64,000 bases of DNA from Rhizobium sp. NFR07 (GCF_900111905.1 NZ_FOKM01000021.1:1-64000), one strand, 5' to 3'. Counted from the stretch's first letter, positions 8,897 through 17,502 are shown. Notes: generated by a model not told the origin, from the letters alone. Made by a program: numbers and translations.

Positions 8897-9167
8897 TGAA
8901 GTCCGGGATCGTGCTTCTGCCGTCCTTGAAAGCATGGGCCTTACGGTATCTGATGCGGTTCGTATCATGCTCATCCGGACTGCTAACGAGGGCGCTTTAC
9001 CTCTTGAACTTCTATCCGGCAGTGAGGCGCATGACGCTTGGTTTCGGACCAAGATGCTCGAAGCGTTGAGCGATACTCGACCGGATCTATCGGACGACGA
9101 GGTCGAGGCACAATTTGCCAAATGTCGGGCGGCGGCCCGCCTTAAAGCTGGTGTGCCAGAATCGTAA
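8826..9167 (+). pseudogene. RelB/DinJ-type antitoxin, 5' end replaced
   Basis: From about 8889 the frame reads ISLEVRDRASAVLESMGL then TVSDAVRIMLIRTANE and ALPLELLSG, the classic RelB/DinJ ribbon-helix-helix antitoxin core, continuing to a TAA at 9167. The normal N-terminus is missing: the 21 codons between the ATG at 8826 and the core are antisense to the bS21 fragment. Translation from 8826 (weak GGCGG) would give a chimeric protein. In intact modules the antitoxin binds the RelE/ParE partner and represses its own operon. Confidence 0.7.
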
Positions 9168-9457
9168 AACTTACTTGGTCTGCTTTTGCGTTATCGGATC
9201 GTGACGCCATCTTCACATACATCGAGGCTGATAATCGCGCAGTTGCCGTCTTGATCGATGAACGGATAGCCGCTGCCGCCCGTCGCTTGCTCGATTTTCC
9301 TGCCAGTGGGCGCGTGCGTCGAATTGCCGGGACACGCGAACTCGTCATCAATGGCACGCTGTATATCGCCGCCTACGCTATAGCCGAGACGACAGTTCGA
9401 ATTCTTCGCGTACTCCATGGCGCGCAAGAGTGGCCAGAAAATCTGGCGCTAAGCTGA
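9152..9457 (+). pseudogene. ParE/RelE-family toxin without a normal start codon
   Basis: The frame open from 9146 reads ARIVKLTWSAFALSDRDAIF then TYIEADNRAVAVLIDERI and ends VRILRVLHGAQEWPENL. This is the full ParE-type toxin fold, including the C-terminal RVLHGAQ.WP motif. A TAA at 9143 closes the frame and there is no ATG, GTG or TTG before residue 34; TGT stands where the start codon is expected. The first usable ATG (9251) would drop the N-terminal helix. With the damaged antitoxin upstream, this is probably a dead toxin-antitoxin module. Confidence 0.7.
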
Positions 9458-9629
9458 TCGACCACGTTCTTGTGGGGGCCGGCGGTTCGACCCTCATCAA
9501 GACCAGAGTAAAATCTCATCCAACCATCGCGGGGGAGCGTGACCACTCGCGTTGGACATATTTTCGTTCCCTTTATGTTTTCATTCCTTTCGAGTCCGAA
9601 ACATCGGTTTGGAAGGTATTGAACTAAGA

Positions 9630-10280
9630 ATGATTGACCAATCGACTATCAAATTTCTGGCGGAAGCTTCCCGCGATAACGGCGCCGAGTGGCTTAGCGA
9701 CAACAAAGCCGCACTCAAGTGCGCGCGGCTCAACCTGATTGAGTTCACATCGCAGCTGATCGCAAGCGCCGGATTGGTCGACCCTCGTATCGCGGAAGCC
9801 AACTCCGACCCGCGAAAATGTCTGGCAAAAGCGCCGATCTCAAAGGGAGCGGGGTTGATCGCTGTACGTGTTTCCTTATCGAAGAACGCTGCCGCAACGT
9901 ACTTCATGCAGATTTCACCCAGCTGTTCTTACAGTGGAGGCGGCGCGCTGTTGCCGCCACCACGCCTCGCTCGCATCTTGAAACAAACGATCGCAAGCCA
10001 CACTGGCAAGTGGCGAGGTATCGTTGAAGGTCCGCTGTTTCAGAAGTATTTCCCGAACGGCCTGACCGGCGGACATGATGTCAGTGCCAAAGGGTATGTC
10101 AAAAACCATGATGCGCTCGACTTTTTCGATCTGAAGAACTTTGGCGCGTGTCGTTGCGTTTCAGACGAGCTGTTGGTGTCCACCACTCTGATTGAGGAAA
10201 CGGTAAAATCCTTTGCAGCCGCCCGTGCCTTGGTCGATTACATCAATCGTGCCACGACGAGGCTTCCTGAGGCTGGATAA
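9630..10280 (+). CDS. DUF2461-like protein, core motif degenerate
   Basis: 216 residues from the ATG at 9630. The start (IKFLAEASRDNGAEWLSDNK) and later YFMQISPSCSYSGGGALLP with PRLARILKQTI match the DUF2461/TIGR02453 layout. The family's central RDxRFSxDKxPYKT block is not readable; that stretch is RKCLAKAPISKGAGLIAV instead. Either this is a divergent member or compensating frameshifts scrambled the centre. Function of the family is unknown. Confidence 0.55.
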   Translation: MIDQSTIKFLAEASRDNGAEWLSDNKAALKCARLNLIEFTSQLIASAGLVDPRIAEANSDPRKCLAKAPISKGAGLIAVRVSLSKNAAATYFMQISPSCSYSGGGALLPPPRLARILKQTIASHTGKWRGIVEGPLFQKYFPNGLTGGHDVSAKGYVKNHDALDFFDLKNFGACRCVSDELLVSTTLIEETVKSFAAARALVDYINRATTRLPEAG

Positions 10281-10499
10281 TCTTAGGGTTCTTCCACGCA
10301 TCCCCATCGATCCGAAGCTTAACCACGTGGAGTCGCTCGTTCGCGACTATCCTCGTGGTCGCGAGGAACCTGTGCGTTCCCTGGCAAGAGCTCGCTATAG
10401 AACGCCTCACCGTGGAGGAGTGCCTCGTCTTGACCATGGGATCAGGATCTCCTGGAAGGTCGGCGCGCAAGGGCCTGTCGGCTACGATCGGTCAAAGCC

Positions 10500-10757
10500 T
10501 CAGCCCTTTTGCTTACCATCGCTTATTCGGTAAGGGCCCGCTCGCTCGCTCATTACGACAGATTTCCATGTAAGGGTAATTTCGCCGCGCGCAATCAAGA
10601 CATCTACCGCTTCATGGACGACCGGCATGAATTTGCGCCATTCGAGCGGGGCGTTGTGATCCTTCGCAAGGCTGCGCGCCACTTCGCTCGGACACGTTGT
10701 TCCACCAGGCCGGCTTGCGACGAACTTCAAAATCGTCGTTTCAATATTCTCGATCAT
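10500..10757 (-). CDS. DUF3253 domain protein
   Basis: 85 residues from the ATG at 10757 (an upstream GTG at 10790 is possible). The sequence has a winged-helix look: IENIETTILKFVASRPGG, then TTCPSEVARSLAKDHNAPLEWR, FMPVVHEAVDVLIARGEI and a terminal GPYRIS strand. This is the DUF3253 signature (CPSEVAR...W...MP.VR...L...G.I). Function unknown; the small winged-helix form suggests nucleic-acid or protein binding. Confidence 0.75.
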   Translation of the reverse strand: MIENIETTILKFVASRPGGTTCPSEVARSLAKDHNAPLEWRKFMPVVHEAVDVLIARGEITLTWKSVVMSERAGPYRISDGKQKG

Positions 10758-11021
10758 AGCGCGGCTTCGTGCTCCCAAGCTTTGCAACACTCAACAGGTA
10801 TAGGGCTTGCGGCTGAAAGACGCACCAATCTCTTGGCGCAGACTAAGTGGGGAAAGCCCGCTTAGGTCCGCGCAACACTATAAGGCGCATATTTCGTCAT
10901 TTACCGAGGTCCAGTTGCGCTCGCCGATCCCGGCGTACGATATCGTACGATGTTGGATGTTCTGGAACGTCCGCTACCGACAAGCCTTTCTTCTGCACCA
11001 AAAAACCTAAGGGAGATAGCA

Positions 11022-11471
11022 ATGGTGACGATGGTCGGCAACGAAAGTGATTTCGGTAAGCTCGTAAAGGATCTCATTTATCTCGAACATGATGCGATTG
11101 CAGCTTATCAGTCCACGATCGAACGACTTGATGACAAGGCGCTGAGCGCGAAGGTCGCTGAATTTCATCAGGATCATCTTCAGCACCTGTCGACACTCAA
11201 CGAGATCGCGACGGAAGCTGGCGTTGTGGCTCCAACTGATGGCGACATGAAACAAATGCTGACGACTGGCAAGATCGCGCTCGCGGACATGTTCGGCGAC
11301 AAGACCATCCTCAAGGCTATGAAGAGCAACGAGGAAGACACTGTCACCGCGTATGAGCGTGCCTCGCAGCACGCTGACGCTCGGCCGGAAACGAAGGCCT
11401 TTTTCATGAAGGCTCACCAGGATGAGGTCCGCCACAGAGCCTGGTTCGAAACGACCGCCGCACAGCTCTGA
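11022..11471 (+). CDS. ferritin-like four-helix protein (DUF2383/PA2169 type)
   Basis: 149 residues from the ATG at 11022, preceded by AAGGGAGA. It contains regularly spaced Glu/His residues of a ferritin-like bundle: DLIYLEHDAIAAYQST, FHQDHLQHLSTL, SNEEDTVTAYERA and KAHQDEVRHRAWFE. Such proteins are small stress-induced ferritin-like proteins of uncertain substrate. It is one of four ferritin-fold genes in the window (with Mn catalase and two DUF892 genes). Confidence 0.85.
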   Translation: MVTMVGNESDFGKLVKDLIYLEHDAIAAYQSTIERLDDKALSAKVAEFHQDHLQHLSTLNEIATEAGVVAPTDGDMKQMLTTGKIALADMFGDKTILKAMKSNEEDTVTAYERASQHADARPETKAFFMKAHQDEVRHRAWFETTAAQL

Positions 11472-11633
11472 TCTTGTAATCGAGAGCGGAAGCCATCGCC
11501 TAGGGCCCAAGCGCGTGGTTGATAACGCGACACGTTGGCGAATTTCACATAGCCTATGTCTGGGTCAAGAGGGCGCTCGCCTTAAAGGGTTGAGCGCTCT
11601 CTGTCTTTGATCTCACACTGAAAGTCTGCGAGC

Positions 11634-12235
11634 TTGGCACCGACGACCAGACTTATCATTCTCTTACATGGCATTGGTGCGTCAGGCGCGCAGATGATGC
11701 CAATCGCCTGGTCCTGGAAGACGAGCCTACCTGCTGCGCGGTTCGCCACGCCGGCCGCGTCGTTTCGCAAGGTGCCCGGACCTGGTCATCTCTGGTTTCA
11801 AGTCGACGGCAATCAACTCCGGCCTGATCGCCTTGCCGAAATACGCAATGCATTCGATCGCGCGTTCGATCAGATCTTCAGGCGCGAGCGGTTTGAAGAA
11901 GCACTCGATCGGGTCGCCTTTGTCGGTGTCTCACAGGGGGCGATTGTGGCTCCGGACGCGGTCGCGCCTAGCAGATGGATAGTCGGCGCGCTCATTGGCT
12001 ATTCCGGCCTTCTCCTACTCATCCCGGTTTCTTCCGACGGCCGCGGCACACCGGTTCTTCTGGTTCACGGACAGAATGATCGAACCATACCGCCATTCGC
12101 ATCGACCCTTGCCGCGTCCCAATCCAAGCGGCTGGTTTCAATTTTGATCTGAAGGTCGAGCCAAATGTTGGTCATACAATCTCGATGACGGGCGCAGGTC
12201 TTGGCCTGGACTTCCTTCGCACACACCTAGCCTGA
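11634..12235 (+). pseudogene. carboxylesterase/phospholipase-type alpha/beta hydrolase with a frameshift near its end
   Basis: Begins at a TTG with LIILLHGIGASGAQMMPIAW, has the nucleophile elbow GVSQGAIVAP and the acid in LLVHGQNDRTIPP. The frame ends at a TGA at 12150-12152. The expected last segment, with the catalytic His in VEPNVGHTIS and the terminal FLRTHLA, lies in another frame ending at 12235. The shift falls near 12127. As written the catalytic His is lost, so the product would be inactive. Confidence 0.8.
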
Positions 12236-12258
12236 AAATCAGAGACAGAGAATTTCGA

Positions 12259-12891
12259 ATGCTAGAGTTAATGCAAGCAAACGCTCCGATCGTCTCCGCT
12301 GCGGCCAGCCTTGGAACCCTTTGTATATGGGCCGTTTACCTCCAGATCTTCGTTGGAGGGCATCGAAGGCAAGTCAAGCCGATGCTCGTGATCAACCACG
12401 GAGAGGGGCGGGCACTCAACGCTCATTGTCTCGTTACGAACATGAGCCGGGAACCCGTCCATATTCAAAGTGTCGTTGCCAAGGTAATGGCTGGAGGGAC
12501 CACCTATACAGCCTACATCACTGACGCTGAAGATATACGACGATCTGGCGTCGACACTGGCTGGCAGCGCATGACGCGCCAGGGCCCTCTCCAGCCCGGC
12601 ACGATGGCGGATATGGGCACCTTCGACTGCATTATTGAGTATGCCGAGGTGAACGCGATTGAAGCAGGTGAACATCTCGCGGAGAAGCTCGATAGCATTG
12701 CAGAAAGTATAGAGATTACGATCCTCGGTATCTACGGCTCCGAAGATCTGCTGATCGGCGCGACGCGCAAATTCGAGGTCACGAAGTCTGCCAGCGGATC
12801 GGGAATACGAGCTTCGGAAGCATTGACGCGTCAGATCACTCAAAGGCGGGAACGCAAGAGGTTGCTCAAGGAAATGAACGAGCAGCTGTAA
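12259..12891 (+). CDS. membrane-anchored hypothetical protein
   Basis: 210 residues. An N-terminal membrane segment (about residues 12-33, VSAAASLGTLCIWAVYLQIF) is followed by a basic stop-transfer (GHRRQVK), then a beta-rich domain (MLVINHGEGRALNAHCLVTN, EPVHIQSVVAKV) and a charged C-terminal helix rich in Arg and Lys. The soluble part faces the cytosol if the positive-inside rule holds. The family is not recognised beyond frequent annotation as hypothetical in rhizobia. Confidence 0.7.
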   Translation: MLELMQANAPIVSAAASLGTLCIWAVYLQIFVGGHRRQVKPMLVINHGEGRALNAHCLVTNMSREPVHIQSVVAKVMAGGTTYTAYITDAEDIRRSGVDTGWQRMTRQGPLQPGTMADMGTFDCIIEYAEVNAIEAGEHLAEKLDSIAESIEITILGIYGSEDLLIGATRKFEVTKSASGSGIRASEALTRQITQRRERKRLLKEMNEQL

Positions 12892-12983
12892 GCCTCAATC
12901 CAAGCGATCGAAGATCGATGAACGGTGTGTCTGCCGTACACAACACCATCGTAGCTCTCTGCCGTCAGGGGGATCCATTGAGC

Positions 12984-13008
12984 GGAACCATAAACCACCT
13001 CACATGTT
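12984..13008 (+). promoter_or_regulatory. EcfG-type promoter for the DUF2945 gene
   Basis: GGAAC at 12984-12988 and GTT at 13006-13008 with 17 bases between; 31 bases before the GTG start at 13039. It matches the known EcfG consensus GGAAC-N16/17-CGTT. Confidence 0.75.
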
Positions 13009-13038
13009 CTGCTGGCGTAGTAGTAAGGGAGAGAGCAT

Positions 13039-13251
13039 GTGGCCAAGGAGTTGAAGAAGGGTGACACCGTCGCTTGGAAAACAAGCCAGGGTGAGACCAC
13101 GGGAAAGGTCGTCCAAAAGCAAACAAGCCCGACAAAAATCAAAGGGCATGAGGTAAAGGCTTCCAAGGCAGACCCTCAGCTTATCGTCGAAAGTTCCAAG
13201 ACTGGGGCCAAAGCCGCGCACAAGCCGAGCGCACTCAGAAAGAAGTCGTAA
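13039..13251 (+). CDS. DUF2945 (hypervirulence-associated TUDOR domain) protein
   Basis: 70 residues from a GTG preceded by GGGAGAG. The sequence KELKKGDTVAWKTSQGETTG then KVVQKQTSPTKIKGHEVKAS is the DUF2945 Tudor-like fold: five short strands around a conserved GDxVxWxxxxGxxxG. These are very small basic proteins found with stress genes in many bacteria; function unproven. An EcfG-type promoter sits 31 bases upstream, so expression with the general stress response is likely. Confidence 0.88.
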   Translation: MAKELKKGDTVAWKTSQGETTGKVVQKQTSPTKIKGHEVKASKADPQLIVESSKTGAKAAHKPSALRKKS

Positions 13252-13281
13252 TTGCCGGCTCTCATGCCATCGAGGTCCAAT

Positions 13282-13680
13282 ATGAAATTGCGAGTGGCGG
13301 GATGTAGGTGTGGAAAGCTGCTGGTAAAGTGTGGTGAAGAACCGCAGAAGGTCTCGGTTTGTCACTGCCTAGAATGCCAGCGTCGAACAGGTAGCGCCTT
13401 TGCAGTTCAGGCCCGCTACGCAAAGACCGATGTGACTATCGAAGGGCGTTCGCGGCTCTACGAAAGGACTGGTGATAGCGGCATGTGGGCTCGCTACCAT
13501 TTTTGCCCGAATTGCGGCTCGACCGTCTTTTATGAGAATGAAGATACACCCGGGGTCTATGCGATCCCAGTAGGCGCATTTGCTGATCCTACATTTCCTG
13601 CACCCCAACGCTCGACTTATGAAGTTCGCAAGCATCCCTGGACTGGTGTCGCAGGGGAGGCGGTTGATCACGAGAAGTGA
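13282..13680 (+). CDS. GFA-family (glutathione-dependent formaldehyde-activating-like) zinc protein
   Basis: 132 residues from the ATG at 13282, preceded by GAGGTCC; an upstream ATG at 13252 is less likely. Zinc-binding Cys pairs are GCRCGKL, CHCLECQRRTGSAF and FCPNCGSTVFY, the full CENP-V/GFA pattern, ending with YAIPVGAFADP. Members bind zinc and some act on S-(hydroxymethyl)glutathione, but most have no proven activity. It lies just downstream of the DUF2945 gene and could share its EcfG-type promoter. Confidence 0.88.
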   Translation: MKLRVAGCRCGKLLVKCGEEPQKVSVCHCLECQRRTGSAFAVQARYAKTDVTIEGRSRLYERTGDSGMWARYHFCPNCGSTVFYENEDTPGVYAIPVGAFADPTFPAPQRSTYEVRKHPWTGVAGEAVDHEK

Positions 13681-14033
13681 CCTCACTCGGGGACGCTACC
13701 TCATGCTCTGGTAACTCTTCGATCGGTAGGGTTGCTTCGGGGCACAGTCCAATTTCCCCCGCAATCCTGTCGACCAATGGCCCAATTCATCTGGTTGCGC
13801 GGCGACAGGTTGAAGCGCGCCACGCTTGCGAGTTTTCCCGCTCATTTGCATGAGCACTGCGGCTACCTGCAATAAACTGGCAAGCTCGAAGAGACGGCGG
13901 AATCGAATAGGCGCCTCAAGGACACAATCAAAGGCGAGTGAGCAATCCGTAGAGCTCGCTCACGAGCGACGCCGTCCCAGACCTGACCGTCTTAATATCT
14001 GCTTCGCAGGAACGCACCGTCCGATTCATTACA
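13681..14033. other. gene-free stretch
   Basis: About 350 bases with only short, unsupported open frames on both strands. The right end leads into an EcfG-type promoter at 14034. Confidence 0.5.
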
Positions 14034-14058
14034 GGAACCTAATGTCTCCGATCACGTT
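14034..14058 (+). promoter_or_regulatory. EcfG-type promoter before a truncated membrane-protein gene
   Basis: GGAAC 14034-14038, 17 bases, then GTT 14056-14058 preceded by C, a perfect CGTT. It lies 42 bases before the ATG at 14100. Confidence 0.75.
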
Positions 14059-14099
14059 GCTGCCGCAATCACACCACCGTGAGCAACGAGGTAATAAAC

Positions 14100-14369
14100 A
14101 TGACCGAACCAGTCACCGTCGCACCACTTCATACACGCAACGCGGATCCGTATATCAACGCGGCCTATAACAAGGTTTCTTGGGGCGCGATCTTCGCCGG
14201 CGTAGCTATCACGCTCACCACACATATTTTACTGACCCTGCTGGGGTGTCGGCCTTGGTGCTGCCGCCATCGACCCGGCATCCAATGATATCCCCGCCGC
14301 AAGCACCATGTCGATCAGCTCCGCCATCTGGTTCGTTGTCACGGGCCTTATCGCATTCTTCGTTTTCGA
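14100..14369 (+). pseudogene. truncated, frameshifted small membrane protein
   Basis: From the ATG at 14100 the frame reads NAAYNKVSWGAIFAGVAITL then THILLTLLG, a rhizobial membrane protein of the type often annotated PhnA-like. An extra G near 14244 throws the frame; the continuation GAAAIDPASNDIPAAS and SSAIWFVVTGLIAFFVF lies in the next frame. Homology stops near 14367, where a glycine-rich continuation is expected, and the HWE kinase relic begins at 14389. So it has both a +1 shift and a lost 3' half. Confidence 0.65.
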
Positions 14370-14388
14370 CCCAAATGAGACCTGCACA

Positions 14389-15901
14389 ATGAGAGAGCCT
14401 GTCACATGGGATGAGGCTGAGCGGTCGGCCGCGCTTCAGTCGTACGAAGCGTTGGATACGCCCCGCGAAGCGGATTTCGATGATCTCGCCAGGGTCGGGT
14501 CGGAGACCTGAGGCGCTCCGATTGCTGTCGTCAACCTGATCGACACCACGCGCCAATTCTTTAAGGCTGAGGTGGGTTTGGGCGTGCGATCAACCCCGCT
14601 CGAGACTGCTACCTGCCGCCATGCGCTGCTCCTCGAAGACACTATGATTGTTCCGGACGCAACGAAAGACCCGCGCTTTGACTGAAATCCGCTGGTAACG
14701 GAGGCGCCGCACATTCGCGCTTATGCGGGTGCGCTCCTCAATACACCCGAAGTCCTCCCTATCGGGATCGTATGCGTTCTCGATTGAGACCCGCGACTTC
14801 ACTGACGAACAGATTAAGATGCTGCAGTTTCTTGCCAAACAGACGATGGCGCAACTCGAATTGCGCAAGCGGATTGTCCTTCAGCGACGCCTTTTGCTGC
14901 GGCGCGCAAGGCCGAACAGGAGAAGGCGAATTATGAACGCGTGGTTCGCCAGGCATCGGACTTCATCGGCATCGCCGACGAGCGCGGTGAGGTATTCTTC
15001 CTGATCAGGCGGCACGCGAATTGGTAGGGCTGACATCCGACGGCGTCCTAAGGCCGTGATCGATTATATCGCAGAGGGCGACCGTCTTGTGTTTCAGACC
15101 GAGATCAAGCCGTTGATCAAGTCGGGCCAGACCTGTGAGCGCGAACTGCGTCTTCGCGCTTTTGCGACAAGGGATGAGGTACCTGCCCTGTTCACAATGT
15201 TTCCTGTGCGCGACGGCGAGGGCGACCTGATCGGTTACGGCGTAGTGACGAAGGACATCACGCTCCAAAAAGAAGAGGAAGAGCGCAATGCCCAGATCAT
15301 GGCTAAAGCTGCTCACCGGATAAAGAACACACTTGCGATCGTGCAGGCGATCGTCGTCCAGACGTTGAAGAGCGCCAGGACGATGGAAGAAAGCCGTGAT
15401 GCTATCACCAAGCGCGTGAGTGCGCTGGCGGCTGCTCAAGACATACTCACCGGCGCGCAAGGTTCGGCTGCCGACATCATGTCGGTCGTCGCGGGTGCAC
15501 TTGCGCCTCATGATGGAGGCAATGGTCGCATGGGTTGGGACGGGCCAAATCACCGGCTCGATTCACCGCAAGCTGTCGGTTTATCTCTGGCACTGCACGA
15601 ACTGGCGACCAATGCCGCCAAATACGGCGCGCTCTCGGGGGAGGCTGGCCGCGTCGACATCAAGTGGCACGTTGCCACGAATGGAGAGTTTCGATTGGAA
15701 TGGACTGAGCGGGGTGGTCCGGCAGTGACGCCACCGTCGACTACAGGGTTCGGATCGGGTCTCATTCAGCGTATGATCGGTCCATATTTCCATGGCAAGA
15801 CCACCCTGGAGTTTCTCCCGGAAGGCGTTCGCTTCCGTCTCGAAGGAACATTGCCGGTTTTGACCGCTACAACCATGCCAGCTGGCGGAGAGCTCCAATG
15901 A
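14389..15901 (+). pseudogene. GAF-PAS-HWE histidine kinase, heavily decayed
   Basis: Begins REPVTWDEAERSAALQSYEAL and continues through a GAF domain (PIAVVNLIDTTRQFFKAEVG, IVPDATKDPRFD) interrupted by in-frame TGAs at 14509 and 14683. A base is missing near 14783 (VCVLD then TRDFTDEQIKML), and there are further shifts near 14890 and 15005-15010. From 15056 a 281-residue open frame holds the rest of the PAS and the whole HWE kinase: AAHRIKNTLAIVQAIV, HELATNAAKYGALS and GFGSGLIQRM. The kinase part might be expressed alone, but the sensor is destroyed. Confidence 0.85.
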
Positions 15902-16143
15902 CGGTTATTTAACGGTAGGGCTTCTCGAAAACACCGTCCGGGCGGGCAAACTGGCTTGGGGCGGCCGCGCCAGCCCCGATGCAATGACCGCGCCAATCAG
16001 CGGCCACTCATCTTGAATCTTGTGCGTGAGAGCCAGTCCATACAAGGAGCCGGGCATAAGGTGCCGCCATCTCCTGAGCCGAGCCCGCCACTCCTCCCAG
16101 TTTGACAATGGAAACGGTCGGTCGCCGCTTTTCTTCCGTCCTT

Positions 16144-16169
16144 GGAACTGACGTTTGGTCTGAAGTGTT
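16144..16169 (+). promoter_or_regulatory. EcfG-type promoter, 18-base spacing
   Basis: GGAAC 16144-16148, 18 bases, GTT 16167-16169; 23 bases before the ATG at 16192. Confidence 0.65.
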
Positions 16170-16191
16170 GGGGAGAAAATTGGAGGACGTC

Positions 16192-16650
16192 ATGCCACAA
16201 GAACCCAAGTCACCAGCGGTCATCGCTTTCGAAAACGAAAAAGCCAAAACCGTTTCTGAAGAACACAACGAATTTCAGGAAGGGTTGGAAGACACTTTCC
16301 CGGCTTCAGACTCTGTTTCGATGTCCACCACGGTGATAAGCCCGGGATCGCCAGCGGCGCACCCGAGTGCCGCGTCGACCGTTCCTGCGCCGTTGGTGGA
16401 TCAGGCTTTACAAACCGTCCGCATTCGCGAGCGCCAGACCACCTTTGCCGAGGACGAGCTTGCCGCGTTGAAGGAAGAATTGCTCAGCCTTCAGGCTAGA
16501 GTTGAGACCGCTGGTATTGACCTGAAAGACAAAGCGGTAAACCAACTCCAGGACGGGGTGGAGAGAAGTCGGTCGATCATTCGGCAAAGACCCTGGCAAG
16601 CGATGGCCGCTGCGGGAATCGTCGGGTTCCTGTTCGGCATTTCTCGCTGA
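16192..16650 (+). CDS. DUF883-like (ElaB/YqjD-type) membrane-anchored protein
   Basis: 152 residues from the ATG at 16192 (GGAGG eight bases before). The N-terminal half is low-complexity and acidic, the middle is a helix (FAEDELAALKEELLSLQARV), and the C-terminus is one membrane segment after RQRPWQAMAAAGIVGFLFGI. This is the ElaB/YqjD layout, in which a C-terminal anchor holds a coiled-coil helix at the inner membrane; E. coli members bind ribosomes in stationary phase. The EcfG-type promoter agrees with stress control. Confidence 0.8.
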   Translation: MPQEPKSPAVIAFENEKAKTVSEEHNEFQEGLEDTFPASDSVSMSTTVISPGSPAAHPSAASTVPAPLVDQALQTVRIRERQTTFAEDELAALKEELLSLQARVETAGIDLKDKAVNQLQDGVERSRSIIRQRPWQAMAAAGIVGFLFGISR

Positions 16651-16669
16651 AGATCACACACTTTGAGCC

Positions 16670-16695
16670 TGCGGCGGGTACGCGTACCCGCCGCA
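16670..16695. terminator. bidirectional hairpin between convergent genes
   Basis: A perfect inverted repeat with 11-base arms (16670-16680, 16685-16695) and a CGCG loop between the stop at 16650 and the minus-strand stop at 16713. Confidence 0.6.
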
Positions 16696-16712
16696 CTCGG
16701 TAAGCTGTCGGA

Positions 16713-17267
16713 CTATTTTATTGTAATGCCGTTTGACGTCAGGCCGCCCTTCAAAGCATCGATCATGTCGTACCGGGTTTCGGTCCAATCGCTAGTTTTG
16801 GCCCAGTATTCGATCTTCAAAGTTGTTCCGTCCGCACTAAGGTCGTCTGAGTAAACGCGCGGTCCTGGCTGCTTGATGACGCGATCATCGGCTTTCACGA
16901 CTTCCAAAAGAATAGCTTTGACCATCCGGACATCGGCGTCGTTGCCGACCGCAATCGAAAGTTCTTGCCGACGATCCGGCTCCCGACTGTGATTGACGAT
17001 TGGCGTGTTCCACAACGTCGAATTCGGCGCCATGAGATAGAGGCCTTCGCTTGTCCGAAGCTCCGTTGCAAACAGGCCGACATCGACGATCTTTCCCTTC
17101 ACGCTGGACGTCTCGATATATTCTCCAACCCGGAAGGGACGCAGAACGAGGAGCATGATCCCAGCTGCAATGTTCTGCAGGGTCCCCTGCAGTGCAAGGC
17201 CAATTGCCAGACCAGCGGCGATCACCAATGCCGTAGTACTTATGATCGTTCTGTTCGGGATCGACAT
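16713..17267 (-). pseudogene. MscS-family mechanosensitive channel, N-terminus missing
   Basis: The readable part covers the pore helix and beyond: ALVIAAGLAIGLALQGTLQN, AAGIMLLVLRPFRVGEYIE, then the beta and C-terminal cytosolic domains to ITIK. The two upstream membrane helices of MscS and the start of the pore helix are absent. The point of loss, about 17240, coincides with the 5' end of a DUF421 fragment on the opposite strand. An ATG at 17267 exists but would not give a working channel. Confidence 0.7.
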
Positions 17268-17502
17268 CGGCCTTTCCTACTTCAAGCGATGGGCGCCGGG
17301 CGCCGCCAGGTATATGGACGGTGCTCCTACCGTTCTCATCTCTGATGGCGAGGTGGATTTCCGTGCTTTCCATCGTGCGCGCGTAAGCCTTGATGACGTG
17401 TTGACGGCGGCGCGCCAGAACCAGGGGCTTGAGCGTCTAGAACAGATTAAGTCAGCCGTGCTCGAAGCTGATGGGGCGGTCAGCATCATACCAGTCTCGT
17501 AG
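17224..17502 (+). pseudogene. C-terminal fragment of a DUF421 (YetF-type) protein
   Basis: The frame reads TNAVVLMIVLFGIDIGLSYF, then MDGAPTVLISDGEVDF, RVSLDDVLTAARQNQG and AVLEADGAVSIIPVS. That is the last membrane helix and cytosolic DUF421 domain of a YetF-like inner membrane protein. The first one or two helices and the start are missing; the sequence runs into the MscS relic on the other strand. It probably marks a deletion or inversion breakpoint near 17240. Confidence 0.65.

Noticed and set aside
10962..10992. GGAAC upstream of the ferritin-like gene as an EcfG-type promoter
   Set aside because: No GTT at 16-18 bases (CTT instead); the match is too poor to call.
14005..14033. A first GGAAC shortly before the 14034 site
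   Set aside because: It is followed by TAC/ACA at the -10 distance; the second GGAAC has the correct partner.
14389..14783. UGA recoding: two in-frame TGAs in the GAF domain fall where Cys or a small residue is usual
   Set aside because: The same gene has several frameshifts, and no SECIS-like element or selenoprotein context was seen; ordinary decay explains it.
15905..16108. 67-codon minus-strand frame beginning MSNWEEW
   Set aside because: The start relies on a poor site, overlaps the promoter region of the DUF883-like gene and resembles nothing.
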